51,573 nucleotides of DNA from Cytophagales bacterium (lineage in GTDB: Bacteria; Bacteroidota; Bacteroidia; Cytophagales; Cyclobacteriaceae): positions 1-51,573 of the forward strand of contig JADBYK010000072.1 of assembly GCA_020403045.1 (NCBI GenBank), read 5' to 3'. Below, one piece after another: positions 25,818 to 35,422 of this stretch (positions are counted from its first letter, which is position 1; the number at the start of each line of letters is the position of its first letter). A program made the position numbers and the translations under genes. The notes under the pieces were generated by a model that did no database searches, was not told where the DNA came from, and saw only the letters and a list, made by a program, of their open reading frames with translations.

Positions 25818-26866
25818 CTCGCTGGCTCTTTTGTTTCTACTTCGACTAGCTTAGATAACTGGGAAGCCGAAAAAAATGGAGTGATTTCTCGAGATAGCGC
25901 CCGACTAAGTGCTCTGCCTCTTTCTACCTCATCCGGCTTCAAGGAAAGAAGATACATCAAGCCATTCACCAATTCATCTTGATCACTTGTTTTAAAAACA
26001 TAACCGTTCTCATCTTGCCGAACGAAAGAATCACCAGCTCCACAGGCATCAGAACAACAAATCAGTAAGCCGGCTGCTGCCATCTCATGAACTACTACAC
26101 CCCATGGCTCTTCCACACTAGGCAGACAAAAGATACGAGAAGCCTGAATGGCATCTTTAAGTAGAGATTGGTCGGCAAAATCATTACAAATAATCCATTC
26201 TTCGTGCGGTATTTGATCTTTCAAAGAACCACTACCATAAATCCTCAATTTGCCTGTAAAAGCGTTGCGAGTTTTCAATGTTCTAACTGCCTCTACCAGC
26301 AGCATTACTCCCTTAATCGGTTCCAATCTGCCCACGAACAAAATGTCGTCACCTGTAGCATTAATGGTCTTAAAGAGATCAATATTCGCGCAGTACAATC
26401 CTTCCACAATCCGATCGTTGGTAAAACCAACTTTATTGCAATACACACGCTGTCGCTCCCCAGGTATGCAGGCATGCGTAAAATAGGGTCGATAAAAATA
26501 TTTTTGAAAAACGAAAAATATCCAATCTTTCCAGTTTCCTTTCCATTGTTTGTCAGAACCCATGATAACGGGGATGGAACGTGTCTTTGCCTGACGAGCA
26601 ACATACAAATAATCACGATCCATTCTTCCCGAAACAAAAAGTGCCTCGGGTTTAATTGATTCAAACAATGAAATCAATGAGTTACGGTCATGCTCACTTC
26701 GCTTGTAAAAACTAAATTCAGATCCCGGGTATTGATACGGTGTTAACTTCTTATGATCCCAATAGACCACGTGGACATCGAAACCAAAATCAGATTTGAG
26801 TGACAACCAAACAGGTATATTGTAGGGCATAAACTCGGAATACAAAAAGAGTATTCGTTTAGGCAT
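25814..26866 (-). CDS. Glycosyltransferase family 4
   Basis: 350 residues. Donor domain with ILFVGRLEPIKGVMLLVEA and SVEEPWGVVVHEMAAAGL (E-x7-E). N-terminus MPKRILFLYSEFMPYNIPVW is a normal GT4 acceptor-domain opening. Overlaps its neighbours on both sides (8 and 4 bp), in line with a tightly packed assembly operon. Confidence 0.83.
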   Translation of the reverse strand: MPKRILFLYSEFMPYNIPVWLSLKSDFGFDVHVVYWDHKKLTPYQYPGSEFSFYKRSEHDRNSLISLFESIKPEALFVSGRMDRDYLYVARQAKTRSIPVIMGSDKQWKGNWKDWIFFVFQKYFYRPYFTHACIPGERQRVYCNKVGFTNDRIVEGLYCANIDLFKTINATGDDILFVGRLEPIKGVMLLVEAVRTLKTRNAFTGKLRIYGSGSLKDQIPHEEWIICNDFADQSLLKDAIQASRIFCLPSVEEPWGVVVHEMAAAGLLICCSDACGAGDSFVRQDENGYVFKTSDQDELVNGLMYLLSLKPDEVERGRALSRALSREITPFFSASQLSKLVEVETKEPAR

Positions 26867-27836
26867 TGGCTACCATATCATAATAGAAGTCCAAGTACTC
26901 ATCTGTAATTCGCTTTGGATTAAATTGTTTCGCGTGCTCCAAACCTTTTGACTGGAGTTCCGCATACCATGATTTGTTTTTCCAAAGCTCACAAATTGCA
27001 TTGCGTATTTCACTGGCGCTTTTCCAGTCAACCAGAACGGCACAACCACCAGCAATTTCCTTCATAGGATCAATGTTAGCCGTAATCACAGGTCGACCAC
27101 TTGCCATCGCCTCAATAATGGGCAAGCCAAATCCCTCATAGGATGAAGCGAAAAACAATAAATCACAATTGGCATAGCACTCGATCAATTGATTTTTTGT
27201 CAACCGACTACGAAACTCATAGTCTATTTTTTTTTGTTGTAGCAGAGAAATTAGATGTTCGCTGGCCGTTCTTACCAATATCAATTTGCATTTGATACCC
27301 ATAACTGCCTCTATCAGCGTTTCGATATTTTTATTGGCACCACCACCAATCTGCAATATCACGGGATATTCATTTTCATGTTTTGGGAGGACGTGAAAAT
27401 CAGCACTAACCGGGTTGTAAATCGTCTTTATTTTCTTTCCGTTGACATTGCAGTGTTTTTTGACTTCTCTTTGCGTGAAATCCGAAATAGTGGTAAGGTA
27501 CCTGATTTTTTTTAAAGGTAAGTTCCAAAAAAGCAACTTATAGATTTCTTTCTTTATGCCTTTTAAAGTTTCCGTCAAATGTCCCAAGTCATGGATTGTC
27601 AATACCGTTCGGCTGGATGGTAAAGCGAGCGCAGCATAGTTAATCGCACCTGTTATATGGTGAACATCTGCTTGCAGTGTCTTCAGTTTTAGCAAATAGC
27701 CGATATCAAGAGTCCGAGATGCCGATAGGGAGGAATAAGTGATCCCGTCTGGCAAATTCTGCTGCACAGTTTCAAAAACATTCTCGATACTAAAATTGGT
27801 TGGTTCAGGCTTTCTATAATAGTAATTGATCGTCAC
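26859..27836 (-). CDS. Glycosyltransferase family 4
   Basis: 325 residues. The HITGAINYAALALPSSRTVLTIHDLGHL stretch and SSYEGFGLPIIEAMASGRPV (E-x7-E) place it in GT4, mannosyltransferase-like branch. Short for the family but complete at both ends. It overlaps the methyltransferase gene by 4 bp. Confidence 0.84.
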   Translation of the reverse strand: MTINYYYRKPEPTNFSIENVFETVQQNLPDGITYSSLSASRTLDIGYLLKLKTLQADVHHITGAINYAALALPSSRTVLTIHDLGHLTETLKGIKKEIYKLLFWNLPLKKIRYLTTISDFTQREVKKHCNVNGKKIKTIYNPVSADFHVLPKHENEYPVILQIGGGANKNIETLIEAVMGIKCKLILVRTASEHLISLLQQKKIDYEFRSRLTKNQLIECYANCDLLFFASSYEGFGLPIIEAMASGRPVITANIDPMKEIAGGCAVLVDWKSASEIRNAICELWKNKSWYAELQSKGLEHAKQFNPKRITDEYLDFYYDMVANA

Positions 27837-28564
27837 AACTTATCTCCTACAGCTATTAAGTTCGAAGTGAAAATTCCTTTTCCACTGCCCGTCTCCACCG
27901 CTTTCCAAAATCGATGAACCAACACTTTGCATTTCCACAGAAGCGACCTCACCGAACTAACAAAACCATGCGGCACTGGGCCAGTCGGTCTACAAAATGA
28001 AGATGAAAAACCAGTATTGAGAAATAACTGGCTTACGGATGACTCTGTATAGGCCTGCTCATGCGTATAGTCTCCATAAAAAATCGATGTAAAATAAATT
28101 CCCTGGCCGTTGGGCACTTGCATGATGAATCGACCTGATTTTACTAACCGAGCGGAAACCAACAAAAGCAAATCAAACGCTTCTTGTCGGGTCAAATGTT
28201 CCACTACATCGCGGGCAATAATGCAATGGTATGTATTACTTTCCTCCAGTGCTGAAATCGCATCTTGCACTTTGATGTTCGTAATTCCCAGCTTGTGCCC
28301 TTCGTTAATCTGCTCAGCTGATAAATCGACTCCAAATGCATTTTTATAACCGCGTTGATGAAGATAATAAATAAAGCTTCCATTGCCACATCCGATATCA
28401 AGAATAGGGAGATTTAAATCGGTTGGAAGAATCGATTTATAATAATTGTCCCAAACCACAAAATTGCTTTCAATTATTGAAAGTGTTGGCTTGTCATAGA
28501 GAAGACCAGTATGGGTGGTGATGTAATTGGTATAGAGTTTTTGTTTGTACGAACCTGCCATCAT
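27833..28564 (-). CDS. Class I SAM-dependent methyltransferase
   Basis: 243 residues from the ATG at 28564, which follows the upstream stop by one base; a longer frame beginning at 28672 would overlap the upstream gene by 107 bases and adds unlikely sequence. SAM motif ILDIGCGNGSFIYYLHQRGY, acidic residue in AFGVDLSAEQI and IIARDVVEHL are typical of Methyltransf_23-type enzymes. Probably methylates a sugar of the repeat unit. Confidence 0.82.
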   Translation of the reverse strand: MMAGSYKQKLYTNYITTHTGLLYDKPTLSIIESNFVVWDNYYKSILPTDLNLPILDIGCGNGSFIYYLHQRGYKNAFGVDLSAEQINEGHKLGITNIKVQDAISALEESNTYHCIIARDVVEHLTRQEAFDLLLLVSARLVKSGRFIMQVPNGQGIYFTSIFYGDYTHEQAYTESSVSQLFLNTGFSSSFCRPTGPVPHGFVSSVRSLLWKCKVLVHRFWKAVETGSGKGIFTSNLIAVGDKL

Positions 28565-28565
28565 T

Positions 28566-29606
28566 CTAAGAAAATTTTTTAATACAGTCCTGTAAGACAC
28601 TAAGGTAGTCGTATCTGCTGGCAACACAACGGTGATAACCCGCTGTGGCGATTTTACCACGTGCATTTTCATTTTTTAGGTAGAAGATTACTTTTGACAA
28701 AAGTTCTTCATCGTTGTCAAAAAACTCAGCTTCTTCTCCCTCCTTAAAAAGCGACAAATGTTCAGTTGTGCGCTCTGCCAACAAAAAACCGCCACATGCA
28801 GGTATTTCAATACTTCTTTGGGTCTGCAAATCTCTATTACCTTTAAATAGAAAACCCAAATTAATTTTAGTTGCCGATATGGCTTTCGCGTAGTCCACAC
28901 CGCTATAAAAAAAAGGATCAACCTTGAGTTGCGAAAAAGAGTTTCTCCATTCAACCCATTGCTTTCCTTTTACGTTTACAGGTACGCCATTCTTAACTAA
29001 GAAGAGAATTGAATTTAGACGGGGTTCCTCAAAATTACCAATAAAGCCAACATCCGCAGCCAATTCAATGAGTTCGCGTTGTTCCAATTTCATTGGCCGG
29101 TGGATTTTCGGATCATAAGAGTTAGAAACAAAATGAACATTTTGTGCTCCCAGTGCCTTGAACTCAGCTACGTTAAATGATTTTGTAGTAATTATTTGTT
29201 CGTACACTCTTATTGACCTGAGATAGTTGTTTGTTTGATTTATTGGATTAAACATGTCGTCTGGGCTATAGGAAACCAGTGTTGTTATTGGGCAATTAGA
29301 TTTTACCCTACGCAAAGTACCTGGTCGAATAGTAATCCCTTTATCTATCCACAAATAGTCGTAGGCGTTGGTCTCAATTAGTCTTCTTATCTTGTTATTT
29401 GCACCGACTAGATCAAGGCCAAACCCAAGCTTATGAAAAATATTGACCAGCTTAACCAATAACCAATTGCTTCGCAAACTCGTATCCACCGAATCAACTA
29501 TAAACCCAAGTTGACACAGTGCGTCTCTCCGCCACAATGCCGTGCTTCCATACCACAAATCCCCCACATATAATATCCTTTTTGAACCCACTATTTGTTT
29601 CCCCAT
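28566..29606 (-). CDS. CgeB-like glycosyltransferase
   Basis: 346 residues with the CgeB/DUF3880-type layout: KRILYVGDLWYGSTALWRRDAL at the start, a VSYSPDDMFNP motif, SNSYDPKIHRP, VGFIGNFEEPR and a C-terminal TQRSIEIPACGGFLLAERT, which resembles the nucleotide-sugar binding end of these GT-B enzymes. Sugar unknown. It starts 96 bases after the polymerase gene, a gap with no visible gene. Confidence 0.78.
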   Translation of the reverse strand: MGKQIVGSKRILYVGDLWYGSTALWRRDALCQLGFIVDSVDTSLRSNWLLVKLVNIFHKLGFGLDLVGANNKIRRLIETNAYDYLWIDKGITIRPGTLRRVKSNCPITTLVSYSPDDMFNPINQTNNYLRSIRVYEQIITTKSFNVAEFKALGAQNVHFVSNSYDPKIHRPMKLEQRELIELAADVGFIGNFEEPRLNSILFLVKNGVPVNVKGKQWVEWRNSFSQLKVDPFFYSGVDYAKAISATKINLGFLFKGNRDLQTQRSIEIPACGGFLLAERTTEHLSLFKEGEEAEFFDNDEELLSKVIFYLKNENARGKIATAGYHRCVASRYDYLSVLQDCIKKFS

Positions 29607-29702
29607 TTCAAAAAATACTCTTACCTAACTGGTAGCATTACTTTTTCGCCATATGATGTTGTAAAAGAAAAGAGCCAATCATGAATCAAAAAAAGTTGTT
29701 CA

Positions 29703-31040
29703 TTATTGAACGGTCGCCCGCTTAATCACAAAAGGCGACATGACAAAAGTAAAAAGATAACAAAAGAAAATCATATAAACAACTGTCCGAATGACACTGA
29801 TCAGTGGCTCAATGTTAATAGTTGCAATAAAAACAAGGTACATATTCCCTACCCAAAAAACGGTAAACAAATCAACACCTTTCCGCGTAATTTTATTCAA
29901 CAATATTCCTTCTGCGAGTAGACCTATTAATACTAAAAAAAACAAATTTACTAGAAAGCCAAATTTTCCATAGCGCCAAATGCCATCTGCCAGCGCAGAA
30001 AACTCCACGCTGTTTGAAAGATTCACAGAGTACCCATACAAATTAGCCGGGCCTGTACCCCAGAGCCGCTCCAAGTACTGCTCACGAGATTCCTCTAACG
30101 TTTTGCCGCTAATAAATGTATTGGTGAAAATGAAAGCAAGATCATTCTTAAGATTATCAAACCCAACACTGGGAACTTCCCGATCCGTCATAATCATTAC
30201 CGACAAATTGGGCCATATAATGTTGCGGGCAAAACTTGACTCTGAACTTTTTTCATACTTTTCATTATTCTGGTACTCACGTGTTAGTAACTCAATTCGC
30301 TCCTGATCAACGTCTTCATACTCTAGTCGCCCAAACTCCGACCGAAAGAGTTCAATAAAGCCCAAGAAAGGAACCACCACAATCATGAGCAACGCCACTG
30401 CTAACAAATAATATCGAAATAGTACCCGGTTCTTTTGGTTGGCCAACATGCCATAGGTAAACGTGAAAAACATGACGGCCATATAACCACGACTGCCTAC
30501 CAAAAGATTTAGCACCACAAAAAAAAGGGCCACTGCCAAAAAAACGAAAAGTGTCCTTCTTTTAAAATCCTGTATGAAATAGCCAATGAGCAAGGGGACA
30601 AAACTGATGTGGTAAAACCCGAGCCGCATGACCTTGGCGAAGAAATTATTCAAATCTGTAGAAACCAAAAAAATTAATGCTATCACGCTATAAACCAATA
30701 TCAACTTGTCGATGGAAAAGAGCATAATATCTGTATCTATTTTTCTAAGAGCCGTGTTTTGTCTTGGAAAAAAGTAATAAAACAGTAGCCCAAAAAATAA
30801 TATACCCGCAATATAAACTGCAAAATTTAAAAGAATAAAATCGATGTCACCCTCTTGAAGCAGTCGAAAATGAATAAAATTATTAGCAAGAAAATCGTCT
30901 AAAAAATAGTAGCCATAATAAACATAGACACTTTGTTGAAAAGGAACCAGACCCATCATAATCAAGATGAATGAACCCAACTTAATGAGGCGATATAAGA
31001 GAAAAGCGGAAACCGACAAAATCAGAACGGAGATGATCAT
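29703..31040 (-). CDS. wzy: O-antigen polymerase-like membrane protein (Wzy)
   Basis: 445 residues from the ATG at 31040, which shares bases with the stop of the upstream gene (ATGA); a longer frame from 31085 overlaps that gene and is rejected. About ten to twelve membrane segments, a large loop between residues about 260 and 345 containing the acidic stretch RSEFGRLEYEDVDQERIELL, and LVGSRGYMAVMFFTF are typical of Wzy/oligosaccharide repeat unit polymerases. It would join lipid-linked repeat units in the periplasm. Assignment is from topology and location, since the family is poorly conserved. Confidence 0.78.
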   Translation of the reverse strand: MIISVLILSVSAFLLYRLIKLGSFILIMMGLVPFQQSVYVYYGYYFLDDFLANNFIHFRLLQEGDIDFILLNFAVYIAGILFFGLLFYYFFPRQNTALRKIDTDIMLFSIDKLILVYSVIALIFLVSTDLNNFFAKVMRLGFYHISFVPLLIGYFIQDFKRRTLFVFLAVALFFVVLNLLVGSRGYMAVMFFTFTYGMLANQKNRVLFRYYLLAVALLMIVVVPFLGFIELFRSEFGRLEYEDVDQERIELLTREYQNNEKYEKSSESSFARNIIWPNLSVMIMTDREVPSVGFDNLKNDLAFIFTNTFISGKTLEESREQYLERLWGTGPANLYGYSVNLSNSVEFSALADGIWRYGKFGFLVNLFFLVLIGLLAEGILLNKITRKGVDLFTVFWVGNMYLVFIATINIEPLISVIRTVVYMIFFCYLFTFVMSPFVIKRATVQ

Positions 31041-31933
31041 GACGCATTTCGAATTTGCCAGCCTCTTGGAATAGCATCCTTGCACTCCCAGAAACTGAGG
31101 TCGGGTGCAAATATTTTTTTATTGACATAATTGCTGAGCCAGGCGGCCCACCAACTAAATGTGCTATTGGAGATAATAAAATGTTTGCATTGGCTCATCA
31201 GCCAAAAGTCTTCATGGCTACGATCGGCTCCATATTGGTTATGTGTAACAAAGGTAATCGGGTAGCGTGACTGCAGATTTTGCTGAAACCATTCTGGGTA
31301 GTCAGAGAAACAATAAAAATGCGGATTTTCTACCTGAACAGCCAACTCCTCCATGCATTGGTAATAATACGCCAGAGAGAGCGAACGCACCCCCGGCTTA
31401 GGTTTTGCATTTTTTTCATTGGGAACACCATGCAATCTGCGCGCATGCATGGCTATCGCATTGCGCGACTGGATCTCTTTTGCCCATGCTTTATTTTCAT
31501 CATCGTGAATTTCTTTCATTTGAAATTCCTTACGAATAACTGACTCAATTGATTTAAAATAATAGTCCGATTGCCAGTATCCATCCAAATAGACGAAACC
31601 ACGTTTTGGTTGGTCGAAAAATGCCGCATCTGCTCTTGAACCATCGCGCTCAGAATAATAGTATTGATGCATCCAATCATTTTTTGTTGCAAGCTTTCGT
31701 AGCGCTCCAATCGTTTGGATACCCGCTGGAAACTGAAAACTCTGCCAACTTTTTGCTGGCTGATAGGCAATATTAAAAAAATTGAGGATCGGTTCACGCC
31801 TATAAAAATCCTTCGTAAAGCCAGAACTTATATCCAATACCAATGAGTGACCACTATGCTCCGCTAAACTTTTGGCAGCTGCATAGCAAAATAGTTGGTT
31901 GCCCAAACCGCCAAAAATTCTTGCAATAATCAT
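31037..31933 (-). CDS. Alpha-1,2-fucosyltransferase-like (GT11)
   Basis: 298 residues. MIIARIFGGLGNQLFCYAAAKSLAE is the classic GT11 opening; AIAMHARRLHGVPN is the HxRR donor-binding motif and FIISNSTFSWWAAWLS is the conserved C-terminal motif. Members transfer L-fucose from GDP-fucose. The gene beside it encodes a GDP-mannose 3,5-epimerase-like protein and no GDP-fucose genes (gmd, fcl) are in the window, so GDP-L-galactose is a possible donor. This substrate idea is inference. Confidence 0.88.
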   Translation of the reverse strand: MIIARIFGGLGNQLFCYAAAKSLAEHSGHSLVLDISSGFTKDFYRREPILNFFNIAYQPAKSWQSFQFPAGIQTIGALRKLATKNDWMHQYYYSERDGSRADAAFFDQPKRGFVYLDGYWQSDYYFKSIESVIRKEFQMKEIHDDENKAWAKEIQSRNAIAMHARRLHGVPNEKNAKPKPGVRSLSLAYYYQCMEELAVQVENPHFYCFSDYPEWFQQNLQSRYPITFVTHNQYGADRSHEDFWLMSQCKHFIISNSTFSWWAAWLSNYVNKKIFAPDLSFWECKDAIPRGWQIRNAS

Positions 31934-31952
31934 CTATGAAAACCCAGTTTGC

Positions 31953-31978
31953 GCAAAGCCCTCGACAATTGGCTTTGC
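31953..31978. terminator. Hairpin between GME-like and GT11 genes
   Basis: GCAAAGCC (31953-31960) and GGCTTTGC (31971-31978) form a perfect 8-bp stem with a 10-base loop, 20 bases before the GT11 start on the minus strand. There is no U-run after it, so attenuation or RNA stabilisation is as likely as termination. Confidence 0.3.
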
Positions 31979-32032
31979 TCTTACATCATCCAAGTTGTTA
32001 CCAGTTCAGTAGTGATTGGACGACTGATTAGT

Positions 32033-33040
32033 TTAATACAGGTTTACAACGCTCTTTCCACTGCCGCTGCCCTTCATCTCTTGTTCAATCCAAGCATACG
32101 TTTGCCGCAAGCCATCTATCAACTTGATAGATGGCTCCCATCCAAATACCTGTTTAATCAATTCGTTATCACTGTTGCGACCACGCACACCTTTTGGAGC
32201 GTTCAAATTATAGCTTCGTTTCAATTTGATTCCGGCAATACCTTCTACGATGTCAACCAGTTGATTGATGCTCACCATTTGGTTGCTGCCTAGGTTTATC
32301 GGCTCATGCCAGTCGGATTGTAGAATATCAAATGTCCCCTTCAGGCAATCATCAATAAACATGAAACTGCGCGTTTGTTCGCCATCACCCCAAATTTCAA
32401 TTTCATGCTTAGCGGACATTTTCGCCTCAATCACTTTACGACAAATAGCAGCCGGTGCTTTTTCTCGTCCACCTGCATAGGTACCGAATGGACCATACAC
32501 ATTGTGGTAGCGTGCCACCCGTGCGGCAATACCAAAGTCCTCTCTAAAATGGCGACACATTCTCTCGCTAAAAAGCTTTTCCCAGCCGTACCCATCTTCC
32601 GGTTCGGCCGGATAAGCATCAGCTTCCTTCAACGCAGTTACATCGGTGATCAATTGTTTGCCCGCGGCATATACGCATGCCGAAGAAGCAAAAAAGAAAC
32701 GCTTCGCACCCACGTCTTTGGCAGCCTGCAACAAGTGCGTGTTTATTAAAACAGAAAGCATACAAAGCGCCTTGTTGTTTTCGATAAAGCCCATGCCGCC
32801 CATATCTGCCGCCAGATTGTATACTTCATCAATGCCCTGCATCGCTGTATAGCAATTGGGAAGAAGACTCAAATCCAGAGTTAGGTTTTCGATAGACGTG
32901 TTGCGTTGGTACCATTGTGTCTGTGGTTTTTTGTCCACAGCACGCACACGATACCCTTTCGCTAGAAGAAATTCAATTAAATGCCCGCCAATAAAACCAC
33001 CGGCACCCGCTACTAATACGTTTACTGTTTTGTTGTTCAT
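32033..33040 (-). CDS. GDP-mannose 3,5-epimerase-like protein
   Basis: 335 residues, extended SDR. NVLVAGAGGFIGGHL binds NAD. AADMGGMGFIENNKA, FFASSACVYAAGKQL (catalytic Cys), DGYGWEKLFSE (Tyr-x3-Lys) and NVYGPFGTYAGGREKAPA closely match GDP-mannose 3,5-epimerase, known from plants, where it makes GDP-L-galactose and GDP-L-gulose. Bacterial homologues occur in polysaccharide loci. It lies directly upstream of the GT11 gene, with a hairpin in the 99-base gap. Confidence 0.85.
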   Translation of the reverse strand: MNNKTVNVLVAGAGGFIGGHLIEFLLAKGYRVRAVDKKPQTQWYQRNTSIENLTLDLSLLPNCYTAMQGIDEVYNLAADMGGMGFIENNKALCMLSVLINTHLLQAAKDVGAKRFFFASSACVYAAGKQLITDVTALKEADAYPAEPEDGYGWEKLFSERMCRHFREDFGIAARVARYHNVYGPFGTYAGGREKAPAAICRKVIEAKMSAKHEIEIWGDGEQTRSFMFIDDCLKGTFDILQSDWHEPINLGSNQMVSINQLVDIVEGIAGIKLKRSYNLNAPKGVRGRNSDNELIKQVFGWEPSIKLIDGLRQTYAWIEQEMKGSGSGKSVVNLY

Positions 33041-33189
33041 AATCTCTATCTTTTATTTACGTTTAAACTCATACAAGCCGCATCTATAGTCACATTACAA
33101 AGAGAAACAGCTCTTACATTCGCGAGTAACCGAAGTGGGTCTAAAGAAAAATGCAGAAAAAAAACGATGCCATCTGATGAGAAGTCGTT

Positions 33190-34293
33190 TTATTTCAATT
33201 CTTCGTTACGTTGCTTTATTGAAATCTCTTTCAATAATGAAGTGGGCGTGTATATATTTCTATTTCTCCATATATCCCAGCGGATGGATATTGCCTTTAA
33301 TCCTAAGTATTGCTGCAGTATCACCTTTATACCAAACAAACAGTTTTTAAAACTCATTTTCACATTTACGCGTTTTAATAATTCTCTTCGAAACACCGAG
33401 GTAACGCGTGGATCTAAGTATAATGTCAGGTACCAGTTTGCTGCCTGGTACGCGAGCAATTCACGTGTTCTGTCAAGTGGCTTGTTCAATAAATCTGGAT
33501 GGTTCATCAGTTCCAGTACTAACATGTCCATAACACCTGAGTTCCACCCATATGAATGGTTAAAGGGCGCATTTACTCGCTCGTGCAATGAAGTGCCCCG
33601 AATACAACCATGCCAATGGCATCCAATCACCTTCGCTGGGGTAAGTTGTATAGCTACCAGAAGATAGTAGGGAAACATGATGTTACGGGTTTCATAATCC
33701 AACCAGGTTTGGGTTTCCGTCCACTGTTTCGCTTGTTTGATGGCTGCTTTAAAGTTGGGCGTAAACCGGTAGGTTTGGCTGCCAATAAATACGTTGCCAA
33801 AATCTTCAAAATCTGAGAAGGAAAGAATTTGACCTTGGTCATCACGATTTCTCACAGGCCAATTTCCACGGTATTGAATGGATGTGATACTCAAAAAGGT
33901 CAACCCACTGCAAACACCTGTCAATAAAAAATCCGCTTGCCGCGTAGCTAACAACGATAGACGATCAGCCAAACTCCACGGGGTCAGTAAGTCATCGTCA
34001 CCATGCAACACCACCATTTCTTCTTCATTGGCAAAATCCAAAATAGTTTGGTACCAGTTGTCAACAGCAGGTACTGTATTCAATTGGTGATGAAAAACTA
34101 CTTGCCACTTGTTGAAGTTCGGATGAGAACAAAGGGTGGTTACAATTTCTTCAACAGCTTCACTGTGTGGCGGGTAGTTGTTGCTAATCACAAGCCTACA
34201 CGTTTCATCGGGAGGCAACTCATTGTTAAAAATAGAAAGCAAAGACAGCCGTAAGCAATCCAGACGTTTATAAGTGGGCACCACGACAAGCAT
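33190..34293 (-). CDS. Glycosyltransferase family 2
   Basis: 367 residues, GT-A fold: MLVVVPTYKRLDCLRLSLLSI at the start, ISNNYPPHS and the metal-binding HGDDDLLTPW around residue 100. The long C-terminal part (residues 190-367) has no feature I recognise. The gene lies 2 bases after the next glycosyltransferase in the operon and 149 bases before the epimerase gene; that gap shows no gene. Confidence 0.82.
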   Translation of the reverse strand: MLVVVPTYKRLDCLRLSLLSIFNNELPPDETCRLVISNNYPPHSEAVEEIVTTLCSHPNFNKWQVVFHHQLNTVPAVDNWYQTILDFANEEEMVVLHGDDDLLTPWSLADRLSLLATRQADFLLTGVCSGLTFLSITSIQYRGNWPVRNRDDQGQILSFSDFEDFGNVFIGSQTYRFTPNFKAAIKQAKQWTETQTWLDYETRNIMFPYYLLVAIQLTPAKVIGCHWHGCIRGTSLHERVNAPFNHSYGWNSGVMDMLVLELMNHPDLLNKPLDRTRELLAYQAANWYLTLYLDPRVTSVFRRELLKRVNVKMSFKNCLFGIKVILQQYLGLKAISIRWDIWRNRNIYTPTSLLKEISIKQRNEELK

Positions 34294-34295
34294 AT

Positions 34296-35204
34296 TTACG
34301 TCAATTTAGATCGCCATTGGCGAAGCTGATATAGAAAACTCATTATTCCATCGTGCAGGAATTCTTGCAACCGATCATATAAAGTGAGTTGAATGGAAAT
34401 ATGGATAGGGTTTTCAAAACGCTGCAATTCTGCAGGAAGTAAACCGGTGAATGGAACTGCCTTCACCCAGTCTACTGAACAGAATGGATTAATGTTTCGT
34501 TTGTCGAAATGCCAGGCAAGCCACTTCCACTTAAACCAATTTTTATTGACTTGATGCGCATGCCCCCAAGTGCTAATCTTAATAAACATATCAATGTCTG
34601 AAAAGACGTAGGAAAGGTGAAAGCAAATTCCCTTAAGCTGGAATACACTGGTCGAATTTTTAGGCACACGTCTGCTTTCAAATTTCACCGGCAGGCGAAG
34701 ATTTATAGCAAACAATGGGCATGTACTATAAAGTGTGTTGGATACACCAAGATGCTGCTTATGCACCAAGGCATACCGGGTTGACTTCCAAAAATTAATC
34801 CAGGGCGTTTGATACACCTCATACTGAGGGTTCTCCACCATCAGTTGAATATTCGATTCGTAATCTTCGGGCAGATAAAATTCGTCTGCATCTTGCACAA
34901 TAAGAAAATCGTAGCCCTGCTCTTGCGCGATTAATCGACAGGCTTCCCTTTGTGCTTCTTCGGTTTCCCAAACACCTTGCACTATTTCCACTTTTGAATA
35001 GTTAATCGATTGCCGGACTATATCCAAAGAAGATTGGTTCTTGAAGTCGTTAAGTGCATCCTTGTTATACACTGACCATGGACTAGGGCTATATGACAAA
35101 AATATTTTATCTACATGGCTGACACAATTTGCCAGCGTATGTAGAATAAAGTGATGACTATTAAAGTAAAGAATTTGAACCGCGATCTTTTTATTATTTC
35201 TCAA
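34296..35204 (-). CDS. Glycosyltransferase family 2-like protein
   Basis: 302 residues. [22 protein letters not shown] and [17 protein letters not shown] (DxD) suggest a GT-A glycosyltransferase of the group that starts with a diverged GT2 fold. The start is TTG at 35204, overlapping the stop of the rfbH remnant in the sequence TTGA, so translation may be coupled to the remnant. No other start codon fits better. Confidence 0.72.
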   Translation of the reverse strand: MRNNKKIAVQILYFNSHHFILHTLANCVSHVDKIFLSYSPSPWSVYNKDALNDFKNQSSLDIVRQSINYSKVEIVQGVWETEEAQREACRLIAQEQGYDFLIVQDADEFYLPEDYESNIQLMVENPQYEVYQTPWINFWKSTRYALVHKQHLGVSNTLYSTCPLFAINLRLPVKFESRRVPKNSTSVFQLKGICFHLSYVFSDIDMFIKISTWGHAHQVNKNWFKWKWLAWHFDKRNINPFCSVDWVKAVPFTGLLPAELQRFENPIHISIQLTLYDRLQEFLHDGIMSFLYQLRQWRSKLT

Positions 35205-35419
35205 GATCTTTGAAGGTATTTAGACAGGACTTCCACAATGTAGTTGTAATGTCGCAGGTCTAAGCCTGGCCATACTCCCAACCAAAATGATCTATTCATA
35301 ATTGTATCGGTATTCGTTAGGTTGCCTACTACCCTATGATTGATATTTTTAAATGTGGGGTGGCGCAATAAGTTCCTTCCAAAAAAAAGTGGCTTAAGGT
35401 CAAGTCTTTTAAATCGCAC
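35201..35419 (-). pseudogene. C-terminal fragment of a second RfbH-type dehydrase
   Basis: 72 codons whose product contains [27 protein letters not shown] and HYNYI, matching the last 65 residues of the intact RfbH at 38207-39511. The PLP and iron-sulfur parts are absent. At the DNA level the match is strong but not identical (for example 35270-35345 against 38271-38346), so it is a diverged relic and not a fresh copy. It lies between the flippase gene and a glycosyltransferase and keeps an open frame. Likely left by recombination at homologous rfbH ends. Whether the 72-residue peptide is made is unknown. Confidence 0.8.
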
Positions 35420-35422
35420 ACA

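Noticed and set aside
26168-26659. 163-codon plus-strand frame inside a glycosyltransferase gene
   Set aside because: Antisense to a gene with clear GT4 motifs; no family features of its own.
28565-28672. Longer start for the methyltransferase ending at 27833
   Set aside because: The extension lies wholly within the upstream gene and an ATG one base after that gene's stop is available.
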